A stretch of DNA of 64,000 nucleotides from Neoscytalidium dimidiatum (GCA_037367355.1 CM074706.1:248001-312000); one strand, 5' to 3'. Shown: positions 11,139 to 22,193, numbered from the stretch's first letter. Program-made: numbers and translations. The notes: a model not told the origin generated them from the sequence alone.

Positions 11139-12378
11139 ATGATGACAAGATACGGAGTCCGCCTATGGAGGGCCTTCTGCGCTCTGTTCCTTGCCACATC
11201 CTTGATGTGAGTACTGGTGCTGCCCAGGCTTTACCAATGTCATTTGTAGGAAGCAATGCTGACGACAACGATCTCCAGACATGTGTCCAAGAGCCGCTCA
11301 AAGAGCCCGGATCAGTTCCCGCACTACCGGAATCCCCGGCATCTCATCGCGCGTAAGTATGTACAACGAGCGCGGAGTGTTCGGGTGGTGTTCCTGAGGA
11401 ATCCGTGTCCCGCACTTTCACGCATCGGTTGCAGGAGCGCTGACAATTGCCCGGTTCTTTGCGGATAGGGAAATGCCAAATCCCCGGGGTGGTGGCCCTG
11501 ACATTCGACGATTTCCCGAACGAGCGCGTAGACGAGCTTCTCGGCCATCTTGGGGCCTGGAACGCCACGGCAACGTTTTTCGTAAACGGACCATACGATC
11601 CGAGGGAAGCCGTGCTGCAGGAACAGACCCTGGGCCCGCGACTCAGGAAGATCTACAACGCAGGCCACCAGATTGCAGCGCACACGTAAGTCTCAGCCCG
11701 AGCCCTTGCATCCGGCTCGCTCCGCGATGCTTGATTGCGTCCGAAGCGGCGCAAAGGGCCGGGTCGGGCGTTTAACGGCGAAGCTCACGCGGGCGTTGCA
11801 TACGCAGGTACGATCACGTCAGCCTCGATTCGGTGGACCACGACGGGCTCATGGGCACAATGGTGGGGCGAACCTTATTCTTCCTTCGGCACGGGCCATG
11901 GCCAGAGCCGCTTCCGCGACCGCATCCTTATCTTTCAGGCCAACGCGCATGATACTGACTGACGTGCGCATCGGCGATTGCACAGACTCGACTCAACGAT
12001 TGGCTGAACGAGACACTTGGGATCTCGGCTCCTCGATACATGCGGGCTCCGTACGGCGAATGCAACATCGACTGCGCACGCGACCTGACGCGCGCGGGCT
12101 ACTATGTCGTCGGCTGGGGCGTCGACACGGCCGACTGGAAGCACGACACGGCCGAGACGGTGCACCGTAGCATCAGGCTGGTACACGACTACGTCGGCCA
12201 GCTCAAGGCGCAGCAAGCGGCCGACCTTGCAGCGGACATCGTGCTTATGCATCCGTGGCACAACACGACCGTCACGACAGTCACGCCGGCCGCGCTCGAG
12301 GCCTTCAGCAGCGCCGGGTACCGTTTCGTGTCCGTGGCAGAGTGCCTGGGCCACCCGCGGGAGGACTGGTATCGCTAA
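11139..12378 (+). CDS. Secreted polysaccharide (chitin) deacetylase, NodB domain
   Basis: Five exons fit: 11139-11206, 11279-11352, 11469-11685, 11808-11862 and 11986-12378, about 268 residues. The first exon encodes a signal-peptide-like start (MMTRYGVRLWRAFCALFLAT). The NodB homology domain shows all five motifs: VALTFDDFP (motif 1, with F where the family has G), AHTYDH (metal-binding H-x3-H), MRAPYGECN (motif 3), GWGVDTADW (motif 4) and IVLMHPWHNTT (motif 5, catalytic His). Introns 1, 2 and 4 have branch sites 15-25 nt before the acceptor. The fourth donor is ATG|GTGGGG, which is weak. The predicted reaction is metal-dependent removal of N-acetyl groups from GlcNAc polymers in the secretory pathway or wall. 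It is divergent from a GT2 polymerase and co-directional with an acyltransferase-3 gene 430 bases downstream, matching a make-deacetylate-acylate module. Confidence 0.82.
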
Positions 12379-12806
12379 GGCGTGGACCTGACCAGTGCGG
12401 GGGGAGCCATGCCACCGGAGTTTAATGGGATAAAAAATTGCCCTTTTCGGATTAGCCGCTGGAACGGCGCCCGCTTTTCGAAACGGTGCTGGTAGTCTTT
12501 CTTGACCTTCGCTCTCCAATGTCACTCGTCCCCGACTTCACCGTCAACATCCGTCCTGAGCCATTTCCTTTCATACCTCGTATTCAGTAGTCTCGGTGTT
12601 CGTGCTATCGTCGCCTTTGGTCAGCGGCCTTTGACCATTCCGTGTTATGTCGTGATAAATCAAGCTCCCTCCTCTGACCCTTGTCGATAAGCTTCCCCGC
12701 AGCCCATCTTGTTGCTTTTTTTTTTTTTTTCCCCCTCTTTTCTTTCTTTCGATTTTCGCTCAGATCGATCCTCCTCCTCCAAGCACTGCCCCAGAATACC
12801 AAGAAC
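12379..12806. promoter_or_regulatory. Promoter/leader of the acyltransferase gene
   Basis: The region contains a pyrimidine-rich tract with about 14 consecutive T at 12717-12730, followed by CT-rich sequence up to the ATG. Such CT-tracts are common before highly expressed fungal genes. No other feature is seen. Confidence 0.45.
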
Positions 12807-14132
12807 ATGGAGAACCAAACACCCCTCCCCACCTCAGCAAAATCAGCCGCACCACACCCAGAACGACGCGCATCCACCGCCTGGCTCAATGGCCTGCGTG
12901 GCATGGCATCGCTCATCGTAGCACTCAACCACTACCTCTACGGCGACTTCTCCTCGCCCTGGAAAGGCTTCGGAAGCTGGCCTTCCGAGTCCAACCGCTA
13001 CTTCCACCAGCTTCCCTTCATCCGGACCATCTGGTGCGGGCACGCAATGCCTCCCCTCTTCTTTGTCATCTCCGGCTACTGCGCCTGCTACACGGCGATC
13101 CACCTGCGCGAGACCCATGGCCCCTCCGCCATGCTCGTCCCACTTTCGCGCTCCGCCTTCCGCCGCGGCCTGCGCCTCTACCTGCCCGTGTTCTTCATGG
13201 CCACCCTCTCCCAAGTCATCCTCTTCTGCGGCCTGTACAACTACCCCTGGACCAACCACACCCTCCAGCCGTGGCACGCACCCCTCGAGCACCTCAAGTA
13301 CCTCCTAAACTACCTCCTCGACATCACCAACCCCATCCAAACGACCACCAACCCGGGCCTCAACATACAATACTGGGTGATCCCCCACGAATACCTCGGC
13401 TCCCTCCTCTCCTACCTCACAGCCCTCGCCCTCGCCACCGTCAACCGCACCGTCCGCGCGCCCATCCTCCTCCTCGTCATCCTCGCCCCGGCCATCTACC
13501 GCGGCGACTGCCACATCTACCCCTTCCTCGCAGGCGTCCTAATCGCCGAGCTCAACCTCCTCGAAGAAAGCCCTGCCACCACCACCACCTCCTCCTCCTC
13601 CCCAAACCCCACATCCCGCCTCCTCCTCCTCCCCCGCCGCCTCAACGCCCTCCTCTTCCTCGCCGCCTGGTACCTCCTCTGCCTCCCGGACAACTACGAC
13701 TCGACGCCGGGCTACGCCTTCCTGGCGGCCCTCGAGCCCGCGCGCCAGCGCAACTGGGCCACCCCGGCCGACGCGCAGCGCAACTGGCGCGCCCTCGCCG
13801 CGTGCCTGCTGGTCTACGCGATGAGCGGCGACGAGCGCCTGCGGCGGCTGCCGAGCGCGCGCCTGCCCCAGCGCCTGGCCGCCCTCTCCTGGGAGGTGTA
13901 TCTGTGCCACCTGCTGCTGTACCGCATGTGGCGGGCGCCGCTGGTCGGCTTCGCCGCGGGTTGGTTCGCGCGCGCGGGCGCGGGCGAGCCGGGCGCGTAC
14001 GACCTGGCGGTTGGGGCGAGCGGGGCGGTCATGGCGGGGCTGGTGCAGTGGGCCGCGGTGGGGCTGAAGCGGGTGAATGCCTGGCTCGGGGGTTGGGCGA
14101 GGAGGGCGGAGGCGTGGGCGTTGGAGGGGTGA
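12807..14132 (+). CDS. Acyltransferase 3 family membrane protein (O-acetyltransferase-like)
   Basis: The start is set at the ATG at 12807 (MENQTPLPTS), because the longer frame begins at a non-ATG codon. The result is about 441 residues in a single exon. The N-terminal block WLNGLRGMASLIVALNHYLY is the acyltransferase-3 signature, R-G-x-A/G followed by the essential His in the first membrane helix. It is followed by FVISGYC and about ten hydrophobic segments, ending with LSWEVYLCHLLLYRMW. A low-complexity T/S/P loop lies near residue 255. The family (PF01757; NodX, OafA and fungal relatives) moves acetyl groups from the cytoplasm onto sugars across the membrane. Codon use is extremely GC/C-rich, so several antisense and shifted frames look open. 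It follows the secreted deacetylase on the same strand and is inferred to decorate the same polymer. Confidence 0.85.
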   Translation: MENQTPLPTSAKSAAPHPERRASTAWLNGLRGMASLIVALNHYLYGDFSSPWKGFGSWPSESNRYFHQLPFIRTIWCGHAMPPLFFVISGYCACYTAIHLRETHGPSAMLVPLSRSAFRRGLRLYLPVFFMATLSQVILFCGLYNYPWTNHTLQPWHAPLEHLKYLLNYLLDITNPIQTTTNPGLNIQYWVIPHEYLGSLLSYLTALALATVNRTVRAPILLLVILAPAIYRGDCHIYPFLAGVLIAELNLLEESPATTTTSSSSPNPTSRLLLLPRRLNALLFLAAWYLLCLPDNYDSTPGYAFLAALEPARQRNWATPADAQRNWRALAACLLVYAMSGDERLRRLPSARLPQRLAALSWEVYLCHLLLYRMWRAPLVGFAAGWFARAGAGEPGAYDLAVGASGAVMAGLVQWAAVGLKRVNAWLGGWARRAEAWALEG

Positions 14133-14147
14133 TATGTGAAGGCGGTT

Positions 14148-14149
<2 letters not shown>

Positions 14150-14180
<31 letters not shown>
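14150..14180. repeat. (TG)n microsatellite
   Basis: About 15 uninterrupted TG dinucleotides lie just after the acyltransferase stop codon. Confidence 0.9.
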
Positions 14181-14184
<4 letters not shown>

Positions 14185-14580
14185 CGAGATGGATGCGAGT
14201 TCGATGTTGCGGTGCGTGCGCAGTTGTGGATTTTTTTCCTCCTTCTGATTCAGGGTCTGGGACGCCTCTCTTTTTTTTTTTTTTTTTGCCGGGGTTCTTT
14301 GAGTGACTTCAGGCCTTTCGCTTGGCGGTTGGCCTGTACTGACGCCACAGGATCGATCCCACCGGTGCGGATACGGAGCCGGGCCGATCCTTCGTGTTTG
14401 AGTTTGTGGGAATTTTGGGAAGGTAGTTTTATATGGCCAAGACAGGCGCGCGATGGTTTGTTCTAGACTGAATCTTGGTCGGCCCGAACAAGGCGACTCG
14501 CATCCGACATCTGCTGTAGTTCGGGCCTGACTCCCCACATGTAGCTGAGAGGATAGCTTCCGTATCCACCTCTATATTTC
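14181..14580. other. 3' flank of the acyltransferase gene
   Basis: The sequence holds a run of about 16 T near 14272-14287, then ordinary non-coding sequence. No gene is seen. Confidence 0.4.
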
Positions 14581-15050
14581 ATGGCTACCTTGAAGATTGT
14601 TTCTCCAGACTCTCCCCTCATCACCGGCCTTCTCTCTTGCTCTCAGCGTAGTACACAATCTGTCATGAAATCAAATATAAACGTCAACATTGTCAGGCAT
14701 TGGACGCTAGTGGTCGACCAATCTCTTGTTACCCCTGAAGTTTTAAACTGGAAATATGACGGCAATGGCACGAAAGAAGATCCTTACGTCGTAACTTGGA
14801 TAAGTGTTGACCCACGCAACCCGCTTTTATGGTCCGCTACCTACAGATGGTTTGTGGCCTTGATAGTAGCTACTTCAGTTTTGTGCGTAGCGTTCTACTC
14901 GTCAGCGTATTCTGGAGGTACGCATCGCCACTAGCAATAGCATATCCAACTCTTACGAGATCTACGTAGGCATCATAAATACCATGGTGAAACTTAATGT
15001 AAGCCAGCTCGTCGTGACCGTGGGCTTGTCTTCTATCTCTAGTGGATCTA
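14581..15050 (+). pseudogene. Truncated MFS drug/polyamine-type transporter
   Basis: The N-terminal part of a DHA1-type major facilitator can be read. A cytosolic segment with VTWISVDPRNPLLWSATYRW is followed by the first helix, ending VLCVAFYSSAYSGG. These match the DPENPxNWSxxYRW...SSAYSGG pattern of fungal multidrug and polyamine transporters. An intron (about 14915-14968, GTACGC...TACGTAG) joins SGG to IINTMVKLNVSQLVVTVGLS, which is helix 2. After about 15050 the reading frame passes into AT-rich sequence unrelated to the family, so at least ten helices are missing. The gene was cut by insertion or deletion and cannot function as a transporter. Confidence 0.65.
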
Positions 15051-15615
15051 AGAAGGTAGATTCAAAGACTTGGATATATATAGATTCTTACGTATTCCGA
15101 GCGCTTAGGTCTATTTTCCAAATTCTATTTTTTTCTATACCAGCGGACTATACTACTATCTTTCTATTATTCTATAGCTTCCGTCGTTTGTTCGTTTTCT
15201 AGATTCGGTCCTCTATTCTTACGGTTCCTCGTCTCCTACGGGATTTTGAACTTAGCGGTATTCCTCTAGTCTCTTCTTACGTTACGGGCTCATATTCTCT
15301 ACGGGTTTTACCTAGGTGACTAATCCCTATAGGTGCCGCGTCCCTCACGCCCGGTATTCCTATACGAGCTTTATCGCGACGCGTTTCCTCCGGCCACGCG
15401 GGATCTTAGCACTCAATGTAGTTTTTTTCAGTGCAGGCCCTCGTTCTTGAGGGTTCGTCACAAACATCTATGTACTAAATGCCTCCCATTTCTAAGCCCG
15501 GAGAACCCGCTACATATAAAGCCAATACGTTCCCTACGGCTCGCAATTAGTTCTATAGAATCACTTACGTCCTTTTGCATTACTCGATAATATAATGTCG
15601 ACTTCTATACCCTCA
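15051..15615. repeat. AT-rich, RIP-like non-coding segment
   Basis: High TA and TACG content, like the large dead block at 36-43 kb. No gene is readable. It lies between the truncated MFS gene and a hAT relic and is probably transposon-derived. Confidence 0.45.
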
Positions 15616-15619
15616 TTGA

Positions 15620-16158
15620 GCAGCTGCGACGATCTGACACGCGTCTATACCAGCCTCCCCGGTGACCTCCACTGGCCTTGACACCTCCATTATGGTACGC
15701 AGTACAAATAATCTCTCTTTGGAGGGTACAGACTACTACTTGATAATCGTCGCTGGCCAAAGAAACACGCCAGAACCAGCTGGATTCGGTCCCATGGTTT
15801 CATCGTTGAGAGCCATGCTGTCAAAGACAGCTGCGCGAAGGTCCAACGCTACGGGGCGTGCAGATTCTGCCACGATAATGGCGTGCGAACCGTTTACGCG
15901 TCAAAGTCAACTCGTCAGTGCTCTGATCACCTTCATCCAGCTCATCATATGACCACTAAAGGCGCGCGCGCGTCGGGAAATCTCGCAGCTGCCAGTCCAA
16001 CTCTCCCTCTTATCGACCGTATGCGGTTCTGCGTACGCCTTAGTGAGTGGGCCATTATAAATAATGTCCCGTACCGTCAAGTCTTCTCACAGGAGTTCCG
16101 CCGCCTCCCCGACTGCATCGTTGCAAACCCTGCAGATTGTGACTGTTTAGATCCGTGA
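15620..16158 (+). mobile_element. hAT-type transposase relic (BED zinc finger region)
   Basis: In one frame the sequence reads ARTSWIRSHGF, then CRFCHDNGVRTVYASKST, then DHLHPAHHMTTKG. This is the layout of the N-terminal BED-type zinc finger (C-x2-C...H-x4-H) and following region of fungal hAT transposases. A later segment, WAIINNVPYRQVFSQEFRRL, resembles the start of the hAT RNaseH-like core. Stops and frame shifts separate the blocks and the catalytic core is absent. No terminal repeats were located. Confidence 0.5.
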
Positions 16159-17218
16159 CTGCCTTGAATGATCCTGCGGTGATAATGATGCGACGCGCTT
16201 GCGAAACGGTTGCGAAGAGTAACCGATGATTAATGTGTAGCGAGGAGTGTTTATTAGCGAAGATACTCTCTTGTTCATTTCTTTCTTTTTTCTACAGCTT
16301 AGCCTTGTAGATAGCAATGCCACTGCATTCCGCGAATGCACCGGATGCAAGCTATCACACAGATCTTGACTCTATTATGCCTCGTTCAGGCAACATGGCT
16401 CGACAATAGGCGGTCAATCTCTATATGCACACAAAAGCGCGTGTGAAGGATGAGCTGCGTACAGCGAGGAGACACTCACCGCGATTGCAGAAGCCGTCGA
16501 GTGCCTTAAAAGCTAAACGGAAGGGGCCTTGTGGACGCTGGGCTATGGAGTCAAGCCGCGGAGCACAATGGGAACACTGTAGAGGGTGGAGATGAAGACG
16601 AAGCATCGTTTCAGAGCCTCTGGGACTAGTTATGAGGCTCACTGTATATACGAGGAAGAAACTCATCATCATGCTAAGAGTCGTGAGAGTGGTCCCCGCA
16701 GTCAATCCATCATTGCGATGCGATTGCGCGCGCGATTGACTCCGGACGGACGATTGCGCACCCTGCTAGAGGATGATGTAATCTAAATTCCGAGAAGGAC
16801 GACAGGAACTTCGCCGAGAGTTTCCTTTTTGGGAAGTGTATTCCGAGATCCGAGATCCGATTCTCCGGTTTCCCCGTACTTCCTAAAGTAGCATAATATG
16901 TATACTGTAAGGAATCGCGAGATGAATATAGGGTTCCGTTTTTAGTGAGTACTTACGTTAGAGGTCGTTCTCAGATCAAGCTTCGCGAATATAAGTATTA
17001 AGTCAACTGCTTTTGCTTCAAATACCGCTTTGATTGAGCAAGCAGCACAGCAGTTGTTGAATTCCGAACATTTTCTCCTACGCTGGAATTTGACGAGCAA
17101 TCCTGCCGCATATCTGCTTCGACCCTCTTCCATAAGTTTCTCTTAACTCTCCTTGAAAACATGATTGTCAACAACCTTAGCCTAGGTAAGTTTTCGTTTG
17201 CTGTACTGATCCTACGAA
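16159..17218. other. Intergenic, P450 promoter region
   Basis: A minus-strand frame at 16421-16705 begins with one hydrophobic segment but is otherwise unassignable. A short upstream exon of the P450 gene could begin at the ATG at 17161, followed by a GTAAGT-like donor, but this is unproven. Confidence 0.35.
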
Positions 17219-18955
17219 ATGGTATTTACTGAAGAACTAGCAGTCTATATTGCACTATTCGCCGTGGCGGCAGGGTTATTTGGGCCGATTATCATCTACT
17301 TCAGAGATGTGAAAGGGCTTCGAAAATATCCAGCAGCCGGCCCTTGCGGCATCGCGGCCTTCACGCCGCTCTGGTTGATGTATCACAACTGGTTCGGCGC
17401 TCGATGGAAGGCTGTCAAGAAGGCACACCAGAGACTCGGCACTGCCGTCAGGATATCTCCGAACCACATCTCTTTCACCGACCCGAGCGCTTACAAAGAC
17501 ATATAAGGCCACAAATCCAATATCATTAAAGATGTCTTCTACAGCAACATGGGAGGCGACACGCCAAACATGGCTGATACAACGAGCCGAGCCGATCATG
17601 GTAGGAAGAGGAAATACCTTGCATCCATCTTTTCGGCCAAGAATGTCGGCACGTTCGAGCCCCGAATTCAGCAGGTCACCCGCACGCTGATCAACTGCAT
17701 CGGGAAGAGGGCGCAGGGCCAGAAGGTGGCAGAGACCGACCGCTTCGGGTTCCGTGACGACGGGAGTTTCGATGTCCGGCCCTGGTTGAACATGGTCACG
17801 TACGACGTCATCAGTCTTCTCGTGTGGTCCGACAGCTATGGGTTCCTCCAAACAGGGGACGACTTGTGTACTGCTGAGTCAGTAACCGGAGTGAAAAAGG
17901 AAGTTCACGCTATGGAAACCTTCCAGAAGGGAGTATGGTTTAGTGTTTTCTGCGCCCACCTTCCTCCTTGGGCCTACACAGCGCTTCGCCGTCTAACTAG
18001 CACATACGAAGCGATACAGGCTGCTGAGGATTTTGGTAATGTACGCCATCCTTACTCCACATGTGCACGAATGGTGAATGTAGCAGAGATGAAAAGGTTC
18101 TCCAATAACTAAGTGCTGATACGAGATTAGATGGCGAGGTACAAGACCAATCAGCGCCTCAAGTCCGTCCCAGAGGGGTCAGATATCTTCTCGCACTTAC
18201 CAGTTGAGGTCGTGGAGAAAGGCCGTCCTCCAATGCCTATGTGGGAAATTGTTGCGGAATCCACTGTCATGATGAATGCTGGCCAGTTAAAGACTTATCC
18301 TACGCCGAAAGCTTTCAGTCCGAACGATCCAAGTCGAGCTTACCAATACACAGGTAACGATACTACCCAGACGACCTTGACCAATAACATATACCTTTTG
18401 GCCACCCATCCCGAGATTCAGACTAAGTTACGCACGATCCTGTTGGAGAACTTGCCCGAAGCCGAAAGGCCAGTCGCCTCGTACTCGACCCTCAGCCGAA
18501 TTCCGTACCTGAGGGCAGTCCTTGATGAATCCTTCCGCGTGCTCACCCCGCAGCGCTTCGGCTTACCGCGACGCACGGTCGACTTCTCCGTCATCTCCGG
18601 GCACTGCGTTGCCCCGGAAGTTACCGTGTCATCGCCACTGAGCGAGCTTCACGGCAACTCGAAACTGTTCACCAAGCCACTCGACTGGATCCCCGAGCGA
18701 TGGCTCGCGGATAACCCGGACTTTTCGGACGAAGAGAGGTACAACTTGAAGGAGTTTGTCATGCCCTTCACGACGGGAGCGAGAGCTTGCATCGGACGGA
18801 ACCTTGCGTACATGGAGATCAGCATCGCGCTTGCCGCACTGGTCATGTCATTTGAATGGAGGATGGGCGATGGCACGGTGGAGGAAAACTTCGGTCAGTT
18901 CGAGCGCATCACCTCGAATCCGACCAAGCTCTTTGTGAAGGCGAGAGCTTTTTAG
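17219..18955 (+). pseudogene. Cytochrome P450 (benzoate 4-hydroxylase / pisatin demethylase-like), premature stop
   Basis: Three exons are inferred: 17219-18040, 18131-18281 and 18354-18955, about 524 codons. An N-terminal membrane helix is followed by the P450 fold. Seen are AGNDTT across the second splice (I-helix A-G-x-D/E-T-T), LDESFRV (E-x-x-R), WIPERW, and FTTGARACIGRNLAYMEI with the haem-ligand Cys (F-x-x-G-x-R-x-C-x-G). The family is the CYP class often annotated benzoate 4-monooxygenase. At 17504-17506 the frame has TAA where relatives have a Tyr (AYKDI-stop-GHKSN), with intact coding on both sides. The second intron (18282-18353) starts GC rather than GT; 72 nt long and free of stops, it would add 24 residues if retained. 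The gene is either a young pseudogene or carries a sequence error. Confidence 0.7.
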
Positions 18956-19845
18956 TAAGGGGGTCTGGAGATTGTATGTTTTATTAAACCTCGTAGGAGT
19001 AGACAAACATATCAACTATTTTGAGATGCCATTTTGTAGTTAGTATCGCGCCCACTTTAGAAAATGTACATACGTGCAGGTTCCGGTGGCTTGGATGCTT
19101 TTGTGAGTCGGGATATGCGTCCTCGTTGCGGTACTATTGAGATGATCGCCAATGCATAGCAAATAGCATAGCCCCCACGAAAATTTCCAGTAGAACGGTG
19201 ACGAGGTGAAGCTCCGAGGTGCATCGAAAATTGGCCAAATTTCAAATATATTGGACCTTCAGTCTCTGGTTGCTTCACATACTCATATCTTCAAAGTAAG
19301 CAAAGCCATCAGTATATGTATATGAAAAGAATTGTATACAGTGAAGATACTCTGGATTAATGCTTATGTTTTTGTGACGCGAATGCAGTGACGAGGCGAA
19401 GTGAGGCTCTGCACAAGTGGAACCTCGGTGTCTAATAGACTCGAACAACTTAGCGATGACCTACTCATATCCTATATTGCAAAGACTGTGCTAACAAGAA
19501 AGGAAGTTTGGGTACAGTATATAAGGCGCACGAACTTCAATTTGCGAGGTTATCACGGTCCATTCCGCTATGCGACATGAATGGCGATCTGTAAGATCGA
19601 GTTTGGCTCAAAGGTTGTCGATGATAGAAAGCGAATATATTTCCTTCGAGTGTGAAATGATTAATTCTCGTACAGCGACTTCTATGAAAAACCGTCATGA
19701 TTTGTGTCTGCTACTGACGAGGGCTATCTGGGGGCTTCAAATGTTATCAACAAAACGGACCACGGTGTATTATGAAAACGCGTTCATTTGTACTTGCGAA
19801 AAGGGGGGATTGTGAGTCTCAGCTCCACATTGTCGCCGCACAAAT
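18956..19845. other. Intergenic, convergent 3' flanks
   Basis: This lies between a plus-strand P450 and a minus-strand dehydrogenase. No domain-bearing frame is present. Confidence 0.5.
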
Positions 19846-21045
19846 CTAGCTATCTAGAATCTGAACCTTGGTGGCCTTTACTGCTGGGGTGGATGCCGTT
19901 CTGAACGCCTCGACGCCATCCTCCAAATCGTATCTGTGCGTTACCAACCTTCTCATGTCAATAAGACCAGCCTCCATTAGGCTGATTGCTTTTGGGTATG
20001 TATCGTGATAGCGGTATTGGAAGCGTAAATCAATCTCCTTGGCGGAAAGGTGCATAAAGGGAATATTTTGGAAATCCTTCCCAACCCCGATCACGAAGAC
20101 CGCTCCGCCGAAGCGCGTTGACTAAGTATAATTTTAGCTTTCCAGAATTTTTAAGCAGAGTTCCAAAGGCGCCATACGTAGATTCCAGCGTGGATACTAG
20201 TCTCGATTCCAGTGCACTCAAGGACGAGCTGGGCTTCCTGGCCCAGCGCTGAGGTGATCCTAGCGGCAAGTGCCTCGGGGCTATCATCACGATTGACAAT
20301 AACAGGACGCACACGAGAGACGAGCTTCTGGGCTGTCTTTAGCCGGTTTTCGTCTAGGTCGGTGATAACGATTGGCTGGGCGCCAGCTGCGTGGGCAGCC
20401 AGAAGCGTTGCTAGGCCAATCGGACCAGCGCCACAGATGACCAGAGAATCACCGAGGCGAAGGCCAGAGCGGTCAATACCGGCGAGCGCGACTGAGAGTG
20501 GCTCAAGCAGCGATCCCTCCTCATAAGCTAAAGTATCCGGCAAGCGGTGTAGCCATGCCTCTGGGTGTACGTGGTATCGGCGAAGCGTTCCGTGATGGGG
20601 AGGTGTGGAAAAGAAGACAACGTCAGGACAAGCATTATACCGCCCAATGCGGCAAAAGAAACAGGTTGGCTTAGAGCAAGGTATACCGCACTCGATAGCT
20701 ACGCGATCACCTATCTCTATTATCAGTCTAATAACGGTGGGAAAGGCGGATGAACACTGCACCAGGACTAAAGCGGGTCACTTTCTCGCCTATACGTATT
20801 ACAACACCGGCACTTTCGTGGCCGAGCCCATTATCACTGCACACAACCATTGGTCCTATGCGTCCATGCTTCCAAAAGTGGATGTCGGAGCCACAGATAC
20901 CTGTTGCACGCACGTGGACAAGGCAGTCGTTAGGACCGGGTTGAGGGATATCAGCTTCGATGACTTGAAGCTCATGCTGGGGGTTTGTCTGGACGGCAAG
21001 ATTCGTTGGTTTGTGCTTGAGGACTTCGTCGGGTGATGAAGGCAT
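19846..21045 (-). CDS. Zinc-dependent polyol dehydrogenase (sorbitol/xylitol/L-arabinitol dehydrogenase family)
   Basis: Three exons fit: 20763-21045, 20178-20710 and 19846-20121, with introns of 52 and 56 nt, about 363 residues. The start ATG is at 21045. The medium-chain dehydrogenase pattern is complete. It has [13 protein letters not shown] (catalytic zinc Cys), [34 protein letters not shown] (structural-zinc cysteines), EPLSVALAG, and the Rossmann motif [21 protein letters not shown] followed by TDLDENRL. Acidic residues after the second strand suggest NAD preference. The family oxidises a polyol at C2 or C4 to the ketose in the cytosol. Its neighbours (an SDR, a Zn2Cys6 regulator, a sugar transporter) fit a sugar/polyol utilisation cluster. 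The exact substrate cannot be told from the sequence. Confidence 0.85.
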
Positions 21046-22193
21046 ATTAGCGACTGAAGGATAGATTGCTGGCGGTGTCGAGACAAACGGACTGCTGGAG
21101 GCACTTGATTTCTTTTAAGCCCGTTCGGAAGTTCAAGCAACATTTATTCAAACCTACGCCCCACCATTTCCTTGTCTCCGACAGCGCTTGGCGTCCTTTT
21201 CGAACAGCACGGACTCCTGCCTCAAGCGTTACATAATGTGCGATCCCGGAGCTTCCAGCTGTTTAACGAGACTATCCTTGCGATGAGTGCGAACAGCACG
21301 AAGTCCGATGGGTTTTCGGACCTTCTCAATGGGTTAGTCTCCATCACCGTAGAGCCGTACCTCCGTAGGTATATAATCCCGGTGTTTTGTTTTGCGGCGT
21401 ATTATTTCCGCTTCCAGTTTAGCTTTATTCCCTCCTCAGCCTCGCCGCGATCTCCGCAGCGCATAGCCGCTGTCAAAGGAATTGAGCCACTATAACTTAG
21501 AGATATCATTGAAGTGACTTCATCCGCCCAGGAAATCTCTCTGAGACATGGCCAATGCGGAATATATCAAATCGGAAATAGCTACACCGGATCGTGGAGA
21601 ATATCAGTATCCCCACCGAGCCAGTGGATCTTGGGGCGGAACATGGATCCCGGGCTCGAACTGGGCATCTCCCGGATAGTGGAGTCGACATTACTAGAGT
21701 CTGGAGGGTATCTTTTCACAAACCAAACACGGTGATTCTGCTGGCACGGAGCCTCGCACCCGCGTGTGATTAGGGCAGCGCTATCAAAGGATACCATCTA
21801 GACCACAGTTCACAGGTATTTTGAACCGAATACGGCAGAAAATAAAAACACTTTCCCACACTGAAGGTGCGGATCCGGACTTGAAGCTCGTATTATCCGA
21901 TCACGCAAAATCTAAACAGTAGGAACCTAGTAAACTCCGCTCTTGCACCTTTTTGATATTAGTCTTGAATCCGCACCTTACTTTAGCTTCGGAGAACTAT
22001 GAACCAAGTACCGTCTTATGGGGTCGTCTGACCTGATGAGCTAATGCCAGGTGACGCCTCTCGGCCATTTTCCGGCACTTATTTTCCAACAGTAAGCGCA
22101 AGCCGACCAGTTCATGGGGAGATAAAGATTCGCTGTCATCTCGCCATAGGCTATCTGTCAGGTCAAATCCAATGAGGTATTCCATTCCTTGAT
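21046..22193. promoter_or_regulatory. Divergent promoter between polyol dehydrogenase and SDR
   Basis: About 1.15 kb separates the two divergent start codons. No coding family is recognised. The head-to-head layout allows common control by the nearby Zn2Cys6 regulator (inference). Confidence 0.4.

Noticed and set aside
10496..11356. 286-codon plus-strand frame in the divergent promoter
   Set aside because: No recognisable domain, starts without an ATG near a natural context and overlaps the deacetylase first exon in another frame. A real gene cannot be completely excluded.
13034..14248. 404-codon plus-strand frame rich in Pro/Arg
   Set aside because: Shifted-frame shadow of the acyltransferase; low-complexity composition from C-rich codons.
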